Shown: positions 49,301-59,587 of the stretch, piece after piece
Layout: each line of letters starts with the position of its first letter
How positions within the stretch are numbered: position 1 is the first letter of the stretch
Assembly: GCF_958979055.1 (NCBI RefSeq)
Contig: NC_084892.1
Span: 5,101,501-5,165,500, forward strand
Source: Alnus glutinosa
Lineage: Eukaryota; Streptophyta; Magnoliopsida; Fagales; Betulaceae
Length of the DNA stretch: 64,000 nt
Reading direction: 5' to 3'
Program-made: the position numbers and the translations under genes
The notes under the pieces: model-generated
The model's input: only the letters and a program-made list of their open reading frames with translations
Database searches by the model: none
Told to the model about the DNA's origin: nothing

Positions 49301-51110
49301 TATGACGATTTGAAAACATGGAAAAAAAAAAGTCACATTTTCAAACTGCAGGTAAGAATGTGCGTTTTTAAAAACATACTATTATAAAGGTCTATTCGTA
49401 ATTATATCAAATAAGCACTTTACTGTATTTTTAAAAATAATATTTTCATTAACTGTGTTTCAAAATCAGTAATTTTTTTTTATTATTATTTTTTCTTCAA
49501 ATCATACATTTTTAACCCGCTAAACGTAACCGACCCTTGGTGGCTTGGGTATGGTGGTGAATAGTACGTATAGGCCATGGGATGCGGATTGTGGTGATTG
49601 ATTACACAAGCTATTTTTAATTTTAAGTCAAATGAATAGATATTGTTGATTATTCAAAATTACTGATAACAATTTTGTTAGAGTTACATGCTTTGTCTGA
49701 TCAATTATCCAATAAAATATTACATAGGATGCATAATCTTGTCGGATCAATTACCCAAATAGATATGGTTTGAGGTGTAAGATATGGCTTAGGGTACATG
49801 ATCTTGTCTAATCAATTGCCAAATCATATATAATACAAGGTAAATGGTCTTCTAAGCCAAATCCACGAAAATAAATGAGAACCAAAAATCCTCTAAATGG
49901 CAATTTCTTCATTTTAGACACATGTATTTATATTTTTAAATGATAAAAATTGGAAAAAAAAGAAAAGAAAAAGAAAAAAAAAAAAAGAAAAAAAAGAAAA
50001 AAAAAAGGTTTAGTTTTAGTTATTTAGCATTGTTAGTACAATTTTCAGTATGGCCTTGATAGCACGCCCTTTCTTATTATTCTCATCTCTAGATCGCTGC
50101 AAAACAAACAATGCCAAGAAAACACGCTAGGGGTTAACCGGCATTCCTCCTGACTTCCAATGCCTAAGTCAGTGTTTAAGTGATAAGTATGCCAAAGCTT
50201 AATAAATTCAATATTGTTTTCATACATGAGGTTTAGGCTTATTTATATGTTGAATGATGATAGCCTTTATTGCATTAGGGTATCGTATTCCTTCCGTTGT
50301 GACCTATGAGCGCCGCCATAGTTCCTTATTGACTTGGAATCCTTTACCTTTTAGACTAAGATTCTTTTCTTAATAGTCTTAAAGCGAGATTCCTGTCAAC
50401 AAATCTAGAATTAGCGTTAATATGAATTTCTAGGGGCTGGGCGCAATTCCGATATATTTAAGATCACGTGCAGCAGATCTCCAGTCTGTTACGCTGGCCC
50501 TGGAACAATATCTTTTCGGGACTCTTGGGTATTTGTACTTGCAAATTCATATCTGGTGGGCCATGAGCCCATAATCACATGCAAGCCAATGTAGATTCAG
50601 AGGCTTGTAATTTTTGAAATTGACCAAACCGAGCAGGATTATTCCCAACAAGCATAGTTCATCGAATTATTCGTGTCCTCCTTGAACCATAAGCATCCTT
50701 ATGTGAGACTAATTCATAATGTCAACTTCACTTTACAAATTACCTAAAAAAAAAAATTAAACATCACTATACAAATCAATGTGAAAATTAATAGAATAAT
50801 AATCAATGGGATGGGGGGTAAGGTAGATATTGAAAATTAATGTCACCAAACAAATCAGTACACCATACCATTCCATTGTCCACTCATATACTAATTTTGA
50901 TTTTGATTTGGATGTTGGAGGCGATTATATTGATTATATAAATTTGTAATTTGAATGAGACATTCTAAAGGAATCTGTATAATTTATGGTAGATCGATAA
51001 CTATAATTAACTATGAAACATACATTAATTGTTCAAGTTATTTGGTGAGGAAGTGAAATTAAATACATTAATAAGAGAAACTCAATAGAGCTATGCTAAG
51101 ACTGCTACAA
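49301..51110. other. Gene-free AT-rich stretch with minor internal repeats
   Basis: No supported exon. A motif CTTGTCNGATCAATT occurs about three times between 49690 and 49825. An A-rich block lies at 49950-50006. A GC-richer patch at 50290-50600 looks like transposon sequence but shows no pairable end. Confidence 0.4.
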
Positions 51111-51123
51111 TCTTTTACAAGTT

Positions 51124-51573
51124 GAGATAACTTTACAAAAGAGTATCAAAGTATCGACTGTTTTGAAAAAATGATACTGAACTTTTAAACGTTTTAAATT
51201 AGGGTATCAAAGTTTCCAAACGTCTTAATAAATGGTAATTCATTAGGATTTGCTGTTAAATCTTACCAAAATTTTCAAAATACCTTATGTTTATTTTAAA
51301 AGAATTTGTTATAAAAAGTTTCAAAGATTCAAGCATGTGTATTTTTACAAATTTTGTTAAATTCTGACCAACACTTAAATCCTATCAATTTTTTTTTCCT
51401 AAAAAAAAGAGTGGTATTTTGAAAATTTTGGCAGGATTTAACAGCAAATCTTAACGGATTACCTTTTAGTGAGACGTTTAGAAATTTAGATACCCTAGTT
51501 TGATATGTTTAGAAGTTTAGTACCATTTTTTCAAAACGGCCAATACTTCGATACCTTTTTGTGAAGTTATACC
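51124..51573. mobile_element. 450-bp foldback MITE of the same Mutator family as the 51711 element
   Basis: GAGATAACTTTACAAAAGAG at the left and, inverted, GGTATAACTTCACAAAAAGG at the right match the terminal bases of the 6.45-kb element next door (GGGATAACTTCACAAAAAGG). The arms are about 170 bp and imperfect. A 9-bp target duplication TTACAAGTT / TTATAAGTT (51115-51123 and 51574-51582) has one mismatch. Confidence 0.75.
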
Positions 51574-51710
51574 TTATAAGTTTTTTACAAACAAACATAA
51601 TATTCTACCCCACTTACTATGTCAATTACTAAATAATTAATTTTCTTTTTTATGAGCAATACATAGAAAGGGGAAAAAATGATACTAAATAATTAAATAT
51701 ATTTAAAAAA

Positions 51711-51931
51711 TGGATAACTTCACAAAAAGGTATCGAACTATACCACGTTTTTACAGAAGGGTACTGAATTATCATTCCTCTCGAACCCGGAGTTTTAACT
51801 ATTAAAATGAATCCCAGAAGGGCATTCCGTCTGTTCTCGGCGTTAAAACGCAACGGAAGTCGATTCACGTGACTTCCACGTGACTTTTTTAATGGGTTTG
51901 GTCTTCTTTGCCCCTTACTTCAACGGATACA
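51711..51931 (+). repeat. Left 221-bp TIR of the Mutator-like element
   Basis: Begins TGGATAACTTCAC and ends CAACGGATACA. It contains TTCACGTGACTTCCACGTGA, two G-box-like cores 10 bases apart, present in the other TIR as well. They are candidate promoter elements for the adjoining gene. Confidence 0.9.
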
Positions 51932-52097
51932 TCAAGTCTAAAACCTCCTTCACAAAACACTTATCTCATATACATTGATACACTCTCAGCTCATACATAC
52001 ACTCTCAGCTTCGGCTTACCTCCATCAACGCGTGAAAGGTAGGTTTTTTTGCATGAGTTAATTTCTTCCCTTCTTCATGTGGAAGCAATCATAACCT

Positions 52098-52757
52098 ATG
52101 TCCGACAGTGAATCGAGCTCGGCAACCTCTACTAGTCCACTGTGTAAATGTGGATTGAAAGCATGTTCGTGGACATCCTTCACCATGAAAAATTTTGGTA
52201 GAAGGTTTTATTCTTGTGTAAATTACAAGGTAAATAATTTCTTCCCCCAAATTTTTTCCCCTTAGGGTTCCATCTTTGTTTTTAATTTTTTTTTTCCCCC
52301 TTTAGGGTTCCATCTCTGTTTTCCCAATTTTTTTTTTCCTTAGGGTTCCACAAGTGTTGATTGATGGGATTTTCCGATTATGCACCAAGAAGCTGTGAAA
52401 TGTGATTATTTTTTATGGCGTGATCCTAAAATGTGTGTATACGGTCTAAGAGTTGTGTCGAGGTTGAGAAAGTGGCACGAGAGTTTGAAGCTTGAACGGG
52501 AATTGAGTGGAACCCAGGTCTCGGATGAAGCAGATAAATATAAGTCTGAAGCTGAGAGAAATAAGAATGAAGCTGATAAATGCAGGGAAGAAGCTGAGAA
52601 ATACAAGTCGAAACTAGAGAGACAGAAGATGAAGCTTCGGTCAGTAGAGAGGAAGTACAAATTTGCCTTTGTTTGTTCATGGGTGATATTTGTGTTGTTG
52701 CTTGTATATCCTCAATCTCACAGCCAGTGCAATGCATTGAGGATAATGTTGGCATGA
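52098..52757 (+). pseudogene. Transposon-borne GRF zinc-finger, coiled-coil, membrane-anchor gene
   Basis: Exon 1 (52098-52229) starts MSDSESSSATSTSP and carries the first half of a GRF zinc finger, CKCGLKACSWTS...NFGRRFYSC, ending at a GTAAAT donor. Exon 2 includes VKCDYFLWRDP, which completes the finger. It is followed by a heptad-like stretch rich in Glu/Lys (about 52520-52650, repeated DKYKSEAERNKNEA-type units) and a C-terminal hydrophobic segment (FAFVCSWVIFVLLLVY). The acceptor at 52343 is in frame but meets TGA at 52362, and no other AG gives an open junction. The acceptor may have been lost or the gene is dead. Its position at the end of a Mutator-like element, convergent with the transposase, recalls MuDR's second gene, although the sequence is unrelated as far as can be judged. 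Confidence 0.6.
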
Positions 52758-52927
52758 AACTTTTTTGTAATGATGTAATGCCTTGTAATGTTTTGAGTGT
52801 TGGTCGGCTTGTGTTCAAGGGTGGTAACTGGTTTGTAATTGTTAGCCGGATTATGAATTTCCCTTAATAAGTGTATTGTAGTTGTTATCTTTAAAATATT
52901 GTTGTTCATGGTTGATATCAATTGCTA

Positions 52928-53400
52928 TGTTGGTTCCAAAGAACTTGTAAATGACCAATATGGTATGTCTTTGTAAATTTGTTACTATAATTTGTTACCA
53001 ATTGTCATTTTGGGTTCAAAATTGGTACCAAAATTGGATGAATGTTATTGGTCATTCAATTGGTCTATTTGTTAACAAGAAGTTCACAGAGTTATAAACA
53101 ACATTTGGTACCAACAAATTAAGGAAATAATACCAATAACAGACAATACCAGAAATAGCATCATAAACAATTTGGTTTCAAAATGGTACATGTTATCATT
53201 GGGTGATATTCTGTAATGCTGTGTTGGTTCCAAAGAACTTGTAAATGACCAATTTGGTATGTCTCTGTAAACTTGTTGTTACCATTTGTTACCAATTATT
53301 GTTTTTGGTCCAAAATTGGTACCAACAGATTAAGGCAATAACAGACAATACCAAAATGTCATCATAAACCACTTGGTTTCAAAATGGTTTATATATATAT
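52928..53400. repeat. Imperfect tandem duplication inside the Mutator-like element
   Basis: A unit beginning TTGGTTCCAAAGAACTTGTA at about 52931 returns at about 53225. It continues with TTTGTTACCAATT and TTGGTACCAA, and then ACAGACAATACCA and TTGGTTTCAAAATGGT. The period is about 295 bp. It lies between the two convergent genes and may act as their shared 3' region. Confidence 0.7.
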
Positions 53401-53807
53401 GTGTTCCTGTAAACCTATTGGTATAAAAAACCTGAATAGAAAAGCTAGACTCATCCAATCACAAACCAAACAAATTCCTCCAATCATTACACAAAAGTCA
53501 AATGATATAAAAAACAAACCAATGCATAACAATTCCTTAACCTTCCATTACTCAAATAACATCAAAACACATCAAATGTAGCTACTGAAATTACAAATTA
53601 AACCCTTCCAAAAAATAGTACCATAAGTTAAATAATATAAGTTACAAATCATAACCATGCTGTTAAATATCATGAGTTAAATTAATACATCCTGAAAACC
53701 ATGCTGTCCATGCCCTTCCAAAATACACAACACAAACTGAAAATATACATCATAACCATGTTGTTCATGCCCTTCCAAGATGTACAACACATATCCAAAA
53801 ATACACA

Positions 53808-56800
53808 TCAGACTTGCCAAATCTTCTTATTTCCTTTATCCTTTTTGCCTACAGGTGGAGGAATGTCAGAACTTGTTGCTTTTGTCTTGTTTATGTCAAA
53901 GTCAGGGGGAGTTAGTCTGAAAGTTATGCCACCTGCAACCTTCGGAGGACCCCATGAGCATGCAGGTCCACCTCCTGGAACCTTGGGTGGTCCAGAAGGG
54001 TTCCCAGTGAGGTCAAGCATCACCTTTCCTCGAGTGTTTGGGTTAGTTTGTGTAGGATGTGCTCTCAATCTTCCACCAACTCTGCTTTTAGTTGCCAAAC
54101 TGGTACTGGCCTTCTTCCTAGTATATCTTATACTTGCACCCGTTCCTCTAGTGCTCTTCTCACCCCTACTTGGTGCAGTAGATGTAGTGCTTGTACCCTC
54201 TCCTTTTGCTCTTACCCTCTTTTGACCCCGACCTCTTGTTGGTACAGTAAGATTGTCAATAGTTGGGGTAGTAGATGTTGGTGCACTGGAATGGCCCATA
54301 GATGGTGCATTGGAGGATTCACCCAACTAAAAAGAACACATCAAATGTCAGAAACCATCACAAAATAACACAAACATATTAAACTCACAGTATAAAGAAA
54401 CATATGTCTTTATGTACTAAATGTATGCTAAACAATCACAAAGAAGAAACATTACCCTGTCAAGATTGCAGTCAATATCTGTAGCATGTTCTCTGTAGGA
54501 AGTTCTCCTACATTGTTGTCTTTCAACATGCCTCATCCTAACAGTGCATGTTCTTGTATTGTGACTATATTTCTTGCACATCCCACATTGGTTCTTCTTG
54601 CCACCCTTTCTAACTGAGTATGGATTTGATGTCTCATTAGCACTTCTATTTCTAACTTTCTTAGGTCTACCTATAGTTACTCTTGACTTAGGTGGTTCAA
54701 TCTTCGGTTGATTTGTCCTAACCCATTGCTCCTCACTTGGTACAAGGTAAATGATGGGTGCATATGCATTTAAGTACATCTCCTTTCCAAAGTAATGACT
54801 CAAATAATCATCTGGGTTGCCTCAACCATGCCATATTGCCGAGATGGCATGACAACATGGGATGCCAGAGACATCCCATTTTCTACATCCACATGTTATC
54901 TGGCACAAATTGACCACATACTTCCTACCTTTGCAATCAACCTCAAATAAACCATTACCAGCAAAACTTGGTGTACAATGGCTGGCCTCATCTTCCTCTA
55001 TCTCCAACTTTTCTTTAATTTTTGGCCCCACATTCCCCTCCATGGCCCTTATAGCATCTCTCTTCCTTTGGTACATTCTCATTAAGTTGCCCCTGATTCC
55101 TTCCAACATTGTCAAGATGGTCTTATCCCGAAACTTAAGGATCCAGCTATTGAAGCAAAAGCCAAGTTGTTGTGCAGAAGGTCACACTTTGTGCTTGTGT
55201 TGAACCATCCTCTACACCAGGTTCTAGGGTCAACCTTTTCTAGGTACTCATGTGCTTTAGGGTTTAGTCCTTTGAGCTCCTCCATTGCAGCATAAAATCC
55301 AGTCTATGTGCAAGATGAAGTAGCTCTCCACAGCAGGTCCTTCAATAACACCCCCCTATGACCATCGTCTTTGAAATTGGCATATAAGTGCCGCACACAT
55401 GTTCGATGTTCAGCATGAGGACACACCTTATGTAGGCTTGGTACCAATCCCTGCACACATGAAAACAATATCTCTATCAAATTCATTAGATTTAACATAC
55501 CAAATCACATACAAGACATGTAAATCATAAAAAAAGATATATTTAATATTTACCTTTTGTCTATCTAAAATGAAAGTCCACCCATGTGGACCCCTAGGGC
55601 CAAGATCTGCTAATAAGGCCTCGAGAACCCATGTCCAGCTGTCCTTAGTCTCTGCCTCCACCACAGCTATAACAATTGGATACATGTTATCATTGGCATC
55701 CCTTCCAATAGCTGCCATTAACTATCCCTTGTAAACTCCATTTAAGAAACATGCATCAAGGCCTATGATAGGCCTACACCCATTTCTGAATCCATTTTTC
55801 ATGGCTGCCAATGACATGTACATCCTCTGGAATCTACAAGGCACTTTGGGGATAGGTCTCTCAACCATCATAATAACACAACTCCCAACATTTGTGCTTC
55901 TAATTGCTGCACAGTAGTCCCATAATCGATAGTATTGCTCACCCAACTTTCCATAAATAGTCTGTTGTGCCTTCTTCCTAGCCCTCTATAAGGAGCTATC
56001 GTGGATTTCAACATTCCACTTCTTCTTCACCTTTTTCTTCAGGGCATCTATAGGCATGTTCGGCTGATCCCTAAAATAGTCCATGCACTCCTCGGCAACC
56101 CAATTCGAAGTGATCAAGTGATTCTTGTACCTCCTAGGGCATGTATGTCTAGGCCTAATTGAAATTAGCATGACCGTGGACTCATCTTTCAACTGCCTCC
56201 CATAAACTCTGTACTTACAATTCTTGTCTGCACACACTGCAATACATTTAGTCCTGGAATTCTTTTCGTAAGTCAAGTCATTCCCTTTCAATACAGAGGC
56301 CTGCTTAATGACTTTTCTAAACTCATACACATCCCGAAAAGTGTTACCTCGCTGCAAAATCGGATCTTTCAAATCATCCTTACTAAATGGAACCCTCTTG
56401 GTGACACAAGGCCGTCTTGAAGACTCAGCCTCAGCCGCACCCTCTTCATCACTAGCAATAGGTGAGATCAGTCCATCACTACTGGAAATATCTGAATAAC
56501 CCTGACCCTGACCCCCCCCCCCCCCCCCCCCCCCCGGCACCTTCACCTTCACCCTCACCCTCTTCTGCTTCACCAACTGCTGCTTCTACTCCAACCTCCT
56601 GATCCACAACATCTTATGGTTGTAGTCCAAACCCTTCATCTACTCCAACATCATCATATTCTAATCCCACCTCTGCATCTAAATCATAAGCATCAGAGTC
56701 ATCAGTTAGAACCTGATCCCAGAATGGGTCACTTCTGTCTACAGACACTCTCTCATATTCTTCTTCCTCTTCCTCATCAGCAATACCCTCTTCTCCATGT

Positions 56801-57141
56801 GCTTCTACTTCTACATCTACATCTACTACACCAAAGGCAACCAAATATAACTCTACAATTCCATGCTCCCTATGGTGCTCCACCATTTGAATGACATCAT
56901 GGTCAGAAGAAATAAGTCGTAGCCCTTCATCTAGACTCTTGGTAGGTAGATTATAGTAAATTAGGTCACCAGGACCATACCCATAAGTCCTAACTACCCT
57001 CTCTATCTCAATAAATGACAACTCATCTCTATCATATGGGTCAGGGTAATGTGATATGTCCCCACCAACATATGTGACCCTATGCTCCCTATTAAATCGG
57101 CCACCATGGTGCACCTCAAACATTAGCAATTCTGGATACAT
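53808..57141 (-). pseudogene. MuDR-type (MULE) transposase, multiply broken
   Basis: Reading leftward from the ATG at 57141: an acidic PB1-like N-terminal region (FEVHHGGRF...), a MuDR DNA-binding domain (NTFRDVYEFRKVIKQASV...CADKNCKYRV), the MULE catalytic domain (first Asp in IIGLDACFLNGVYKG, second in FILDRQK), a SWIM zinc finger (CGCRKWDVSGIPCCHA), a CX2CX4HX4C knuckle (CGMCKKYSHNTRTC) and a basic Pro-rich tail ending at 53808. An intron at about 55556-55452 has a GTAAAT donor and GCAG acceptor. In-frame stops lie at 56614, 55986, 55722, 55304 and 54822. There is a frame change at the poly(C) run 56512-56535 and an indel near 55155 just where the third acidic catalytic residue is expected. 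It is a non-functional relic. Confidence 0.85.
56512..56535. repeat. Poly(C) run of 24 within the transposase relic
   Basis: A homopolymer of 24 C (Gly codons on the minus strand). The coding frame differs on its two sides, so either slippage mutated the gene or the run length is a sequencing or assembly error. Confidence 0.9.
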
Positions 57142-57379
57142 TACGTGTCCTACAAATAGACAAGTTGACAAAACAATGACACGTCCTAGTGAGCAGACAA
57201 AAAAAAAAAAAAAGTAAAGGCATTTGGGTCCACAAGCAGAGTAAAGGAATTCTGCATACAGCATGTATAATAAAGGCATCAGTCAGCAAAGTCACCCCAT
57301 AATGGCAAACACATCAAGACCCACTAACCACAACAAATAGTGTTAAAAAAATCAAACTTTTCTGCAACCTTAAGCAACA

Positions 57380-57520
57380 AACCCGAAATGGGACCACAAA
57401 CCAAAAAAAAAAAAAGGAAAAGGGAACAACAAACCTGAAATAAGATAATGACAGGAACAAATGGGACCACAAACCCGAACAAATGGGACCACAAACCCAA
57501 ACAAAATAGGACCACAAACC
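57380..57520. repeat. Short tandem motif array GGGACCACAAACC
   Basis: Four copies of (A)TGGGACCACAAACC-like units occur at about 57389, 57459, 57485 and 57507, probably in the 5' leader or leader intron of the transposase gene. Several overlapping frames here are artefacts of the repeat. Confidence 0.7.
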
Positions 57521-57942
57521 AAAGAATATATAAAATACACCATCTCAGCAACTTCAATAAGACCTAGATATTGCTGATGACCAAACGCATGGTCCCATAA
57601 CAACCTAAACCCTAAACAACGGGAAAAGTGTCCCTAAACCCCAAATAACGCCCAACATTTCGGAAATAAAACAAGTAATCCGCAAATAAACAAATATGGT
57701 TAAATAAATATTCATTTACACTGAAAAAAAAAGAGTAAAAAAGTTCATTACCTTTAATCAAAATCAGCCTTTGATGCTTGATTCTTGTGTATACTGCCGA
57801 AACAAGCCACAGTGTAACAGCACGGTTAGGGTTCTTAGCACACGAGTACGGATTGGGAGCTCTAGGGTTTCCAGATACTTACAAAGCAATTTGGAGGAAA
57901 ATAGGAAAATATGATAAGATGGCGGAATTTTAAGTTCGAAAT

Positions 57943-58163
57943 TGTATCCGTTGAAGTCAGGGGCAAAGAAGACCAAACCCATTAAAAAAGTCACGTGGAA
58001 GTCACGTGAATCGACTTCCGTTGCGTTTTAACGCCGAGAATAGACGGAATGCCCTTTTGGGATTTATTTTGATAGTCGAAACCCCGGGTTTGAGAGGAAT
58101 GATAATTCAGTACCCTTCTGTAAAAATGCGGTATAGTTCGATACCTTTTTGTGAAGTTATCCC
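57943..58163 (-). repeat. Right 221-bp TIR of the Mutator-like element
   Basis: Reverse complement of 51711-51931, ending ...GAAGTTATCCC. It is followed directly by the target duplication TTTAAAAAA and presumably contains the transposase promoter. Confidence 0.9.
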
Positions 58164-58386
58164 TTTAAAAAATTATACTAAATAATTAAATATATTTTTT
58201 AAATTAAATTTTAAATTTTTTTTTATTCATATTATATCACGAGATGGATTGAGATCTCGAGCAATTAATTACCAAAATTACTAGTAATTTGGACAATATA
58301 TTGTGAGAGAACCCATATAAAACCCATCTGTCCAAATAAACGTTGGGCTGCCCGGCCAACTACTTGAACCGGTGAATCTCATATGG

Positions 58387-58480
58387 ACTTGTTTGGTAAA
58401 GAATTTTGTTATAAATTTTTTGTTTGAATAATAATTAGGAGTTATTGATGTGATATAAAAGTGAAAATGAATTTTAATTT
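58387..58480. repeat. Truncated copy of the 9307-9560 MITE family
   Basis: TTGTTTGGTAAAGAATTTTG, then TTTGTTTGAATAATAATTAG and GTTATTGATGTGATATAAAA, match the left half of the 9307 element. The right end is absent. Confidence 0.55.
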
Positions 58481-59587
58481 TCTAAGGCACCCATACATAA
58501 TTGTTTTTTTGTTTTTGTTTTTTTCGTAAGATTGTTGACGACAAAGAAATATAACGGCGAGGTGGCTTAACATTATTGGCCCAGAATAGAAGACAGAGAA
58601 TACTGCGGGATTACGTGAATAGTTTCCCCAAAAAGAAAGTCATCTGATATTAATGACCGTTGGGGAAGTTGGCAACGCCCAAAAACTATTAATGAAACTC
58701 CCAACTGCACCCCATCAATGCCTGCCTCTCTCTCCCACTCGTCCTGAACACGGCAAATGTAAACCGAGAGACAGCTAGCGAGCTGTGGTTTCACCATTTC
58801 CTCGCCTACATGCCCTTTTCGATCACGCAGTTTTGGCTTTGTCTTATGTGCGGCATGTTTTGCTTTTCTAAATAAGCTATTCCTTCCAACAATGCCGGCT
58901 CTGAGAGTTAAAGCGTCTGTGGTGGGTCTGGACTGATAGCCGATAGGAATTCAAGTGAACGACCCCCCCTCTTCATTCTAGCCTAAGCTTTGTAGTTACC
59001 GACACGTATGAAAGGTTTGACTTTTTTTACTTTGAATCTTTAAAGCTTTACTTTTTCTTTCTTCTTTGCTGTTTGTAGTTTTGGTAGATGAACTAACTCG
59101 GACGGAGAAAACAAAGCTGTATTTGAATTGTATGCGTATTTCGTTTTTATTATGGGCTGTCTAGAAACTCTCGAGGAAATAAACAGACTGGTCCTTTTCT
59201 TGGGTTGTTCTATTTCTGCTGAATTTGGGGTAGAAGAAAAAATCTTGATTGGTAGAACTGAATATCTGAGTGGGAATGTTTTGGTGAAAGAAATCTACCA
59301 ATAAGTTTGTTTCTTTCGATGCTTACGGATCTTACGGTAACTTGGGAATTGGGATTTGCCGTTTCAGGTAAGCTAGGATATATGAACAGTGGGGCTGGGA
59401 GATAAAAAAAAAGAGATGAAAATTTGAGTTGGGTTGTCCTTATAATTCTGGAAGAGTTGAGAAAGTTCTATCATCAATCGGAATTCGGAGCTTCAAATCA
59501 AAGAGAACTCAGAAAAGGGATTTGGGTCTTCTATGCTGGTGTTCATTTACTGATTTCTTGGTGTATGTTGATTTTGCCGTGAAGAAG
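58481..59587 (+). promoter_or_regulatory. Upstream region and 5' leader of the glycerol-3-phosphate dehydrogenase gene
   Basis: No separate gene is supported. The region becomes T-rich and leader-like from about 58800. CAGGTAAGC at 59366-59374 could be a leader-intron donor, but this cannot be settled without transcript data. Confidence 0.35.

Larger units (their letters stand above)
51711..58163. mobile_element. Full-length Mutator-like element with two convergent genes
   Basis: Terminal inverted repeats of 221 bp (51711-51931 and 57943-58163) differ at about a dozen positions by eye, mostly transitions. A perfect 9-bp target duplication TTTAAAAAA (51702-51710 and 58164-58172) is the Mutator hallmark. 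Inside, a MuDR-type transposase reads leftward from the right end. A GRF zinc-finger gene reads rightward from the left end, so both transcripts start at a TIR and converge. Each TIR carries two copies of a CACGTGAC motif. The transposase is broken (several stops, frameshifts), so the copy cannot move by itself. Confidence 0.9.

Noticed and set aside
56616..56894. His/Leu-rich plus-strand frame
   Set aside because: Antisense to the acidic N-terminus of the transposase relic.
57314..57603. Three overlapping hydrophobic minus-strand frames
   Set aside because: Produced by the GGGACCACAAACC tandem motif, each shifted copy giving another frame.
59429..59587. Upstream extension of the GPDH reading frame
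   Set aside because: It opens with TTG. The conserved family N-terminus begins at the ATG at 59588, so the upstream part is taken as leader.
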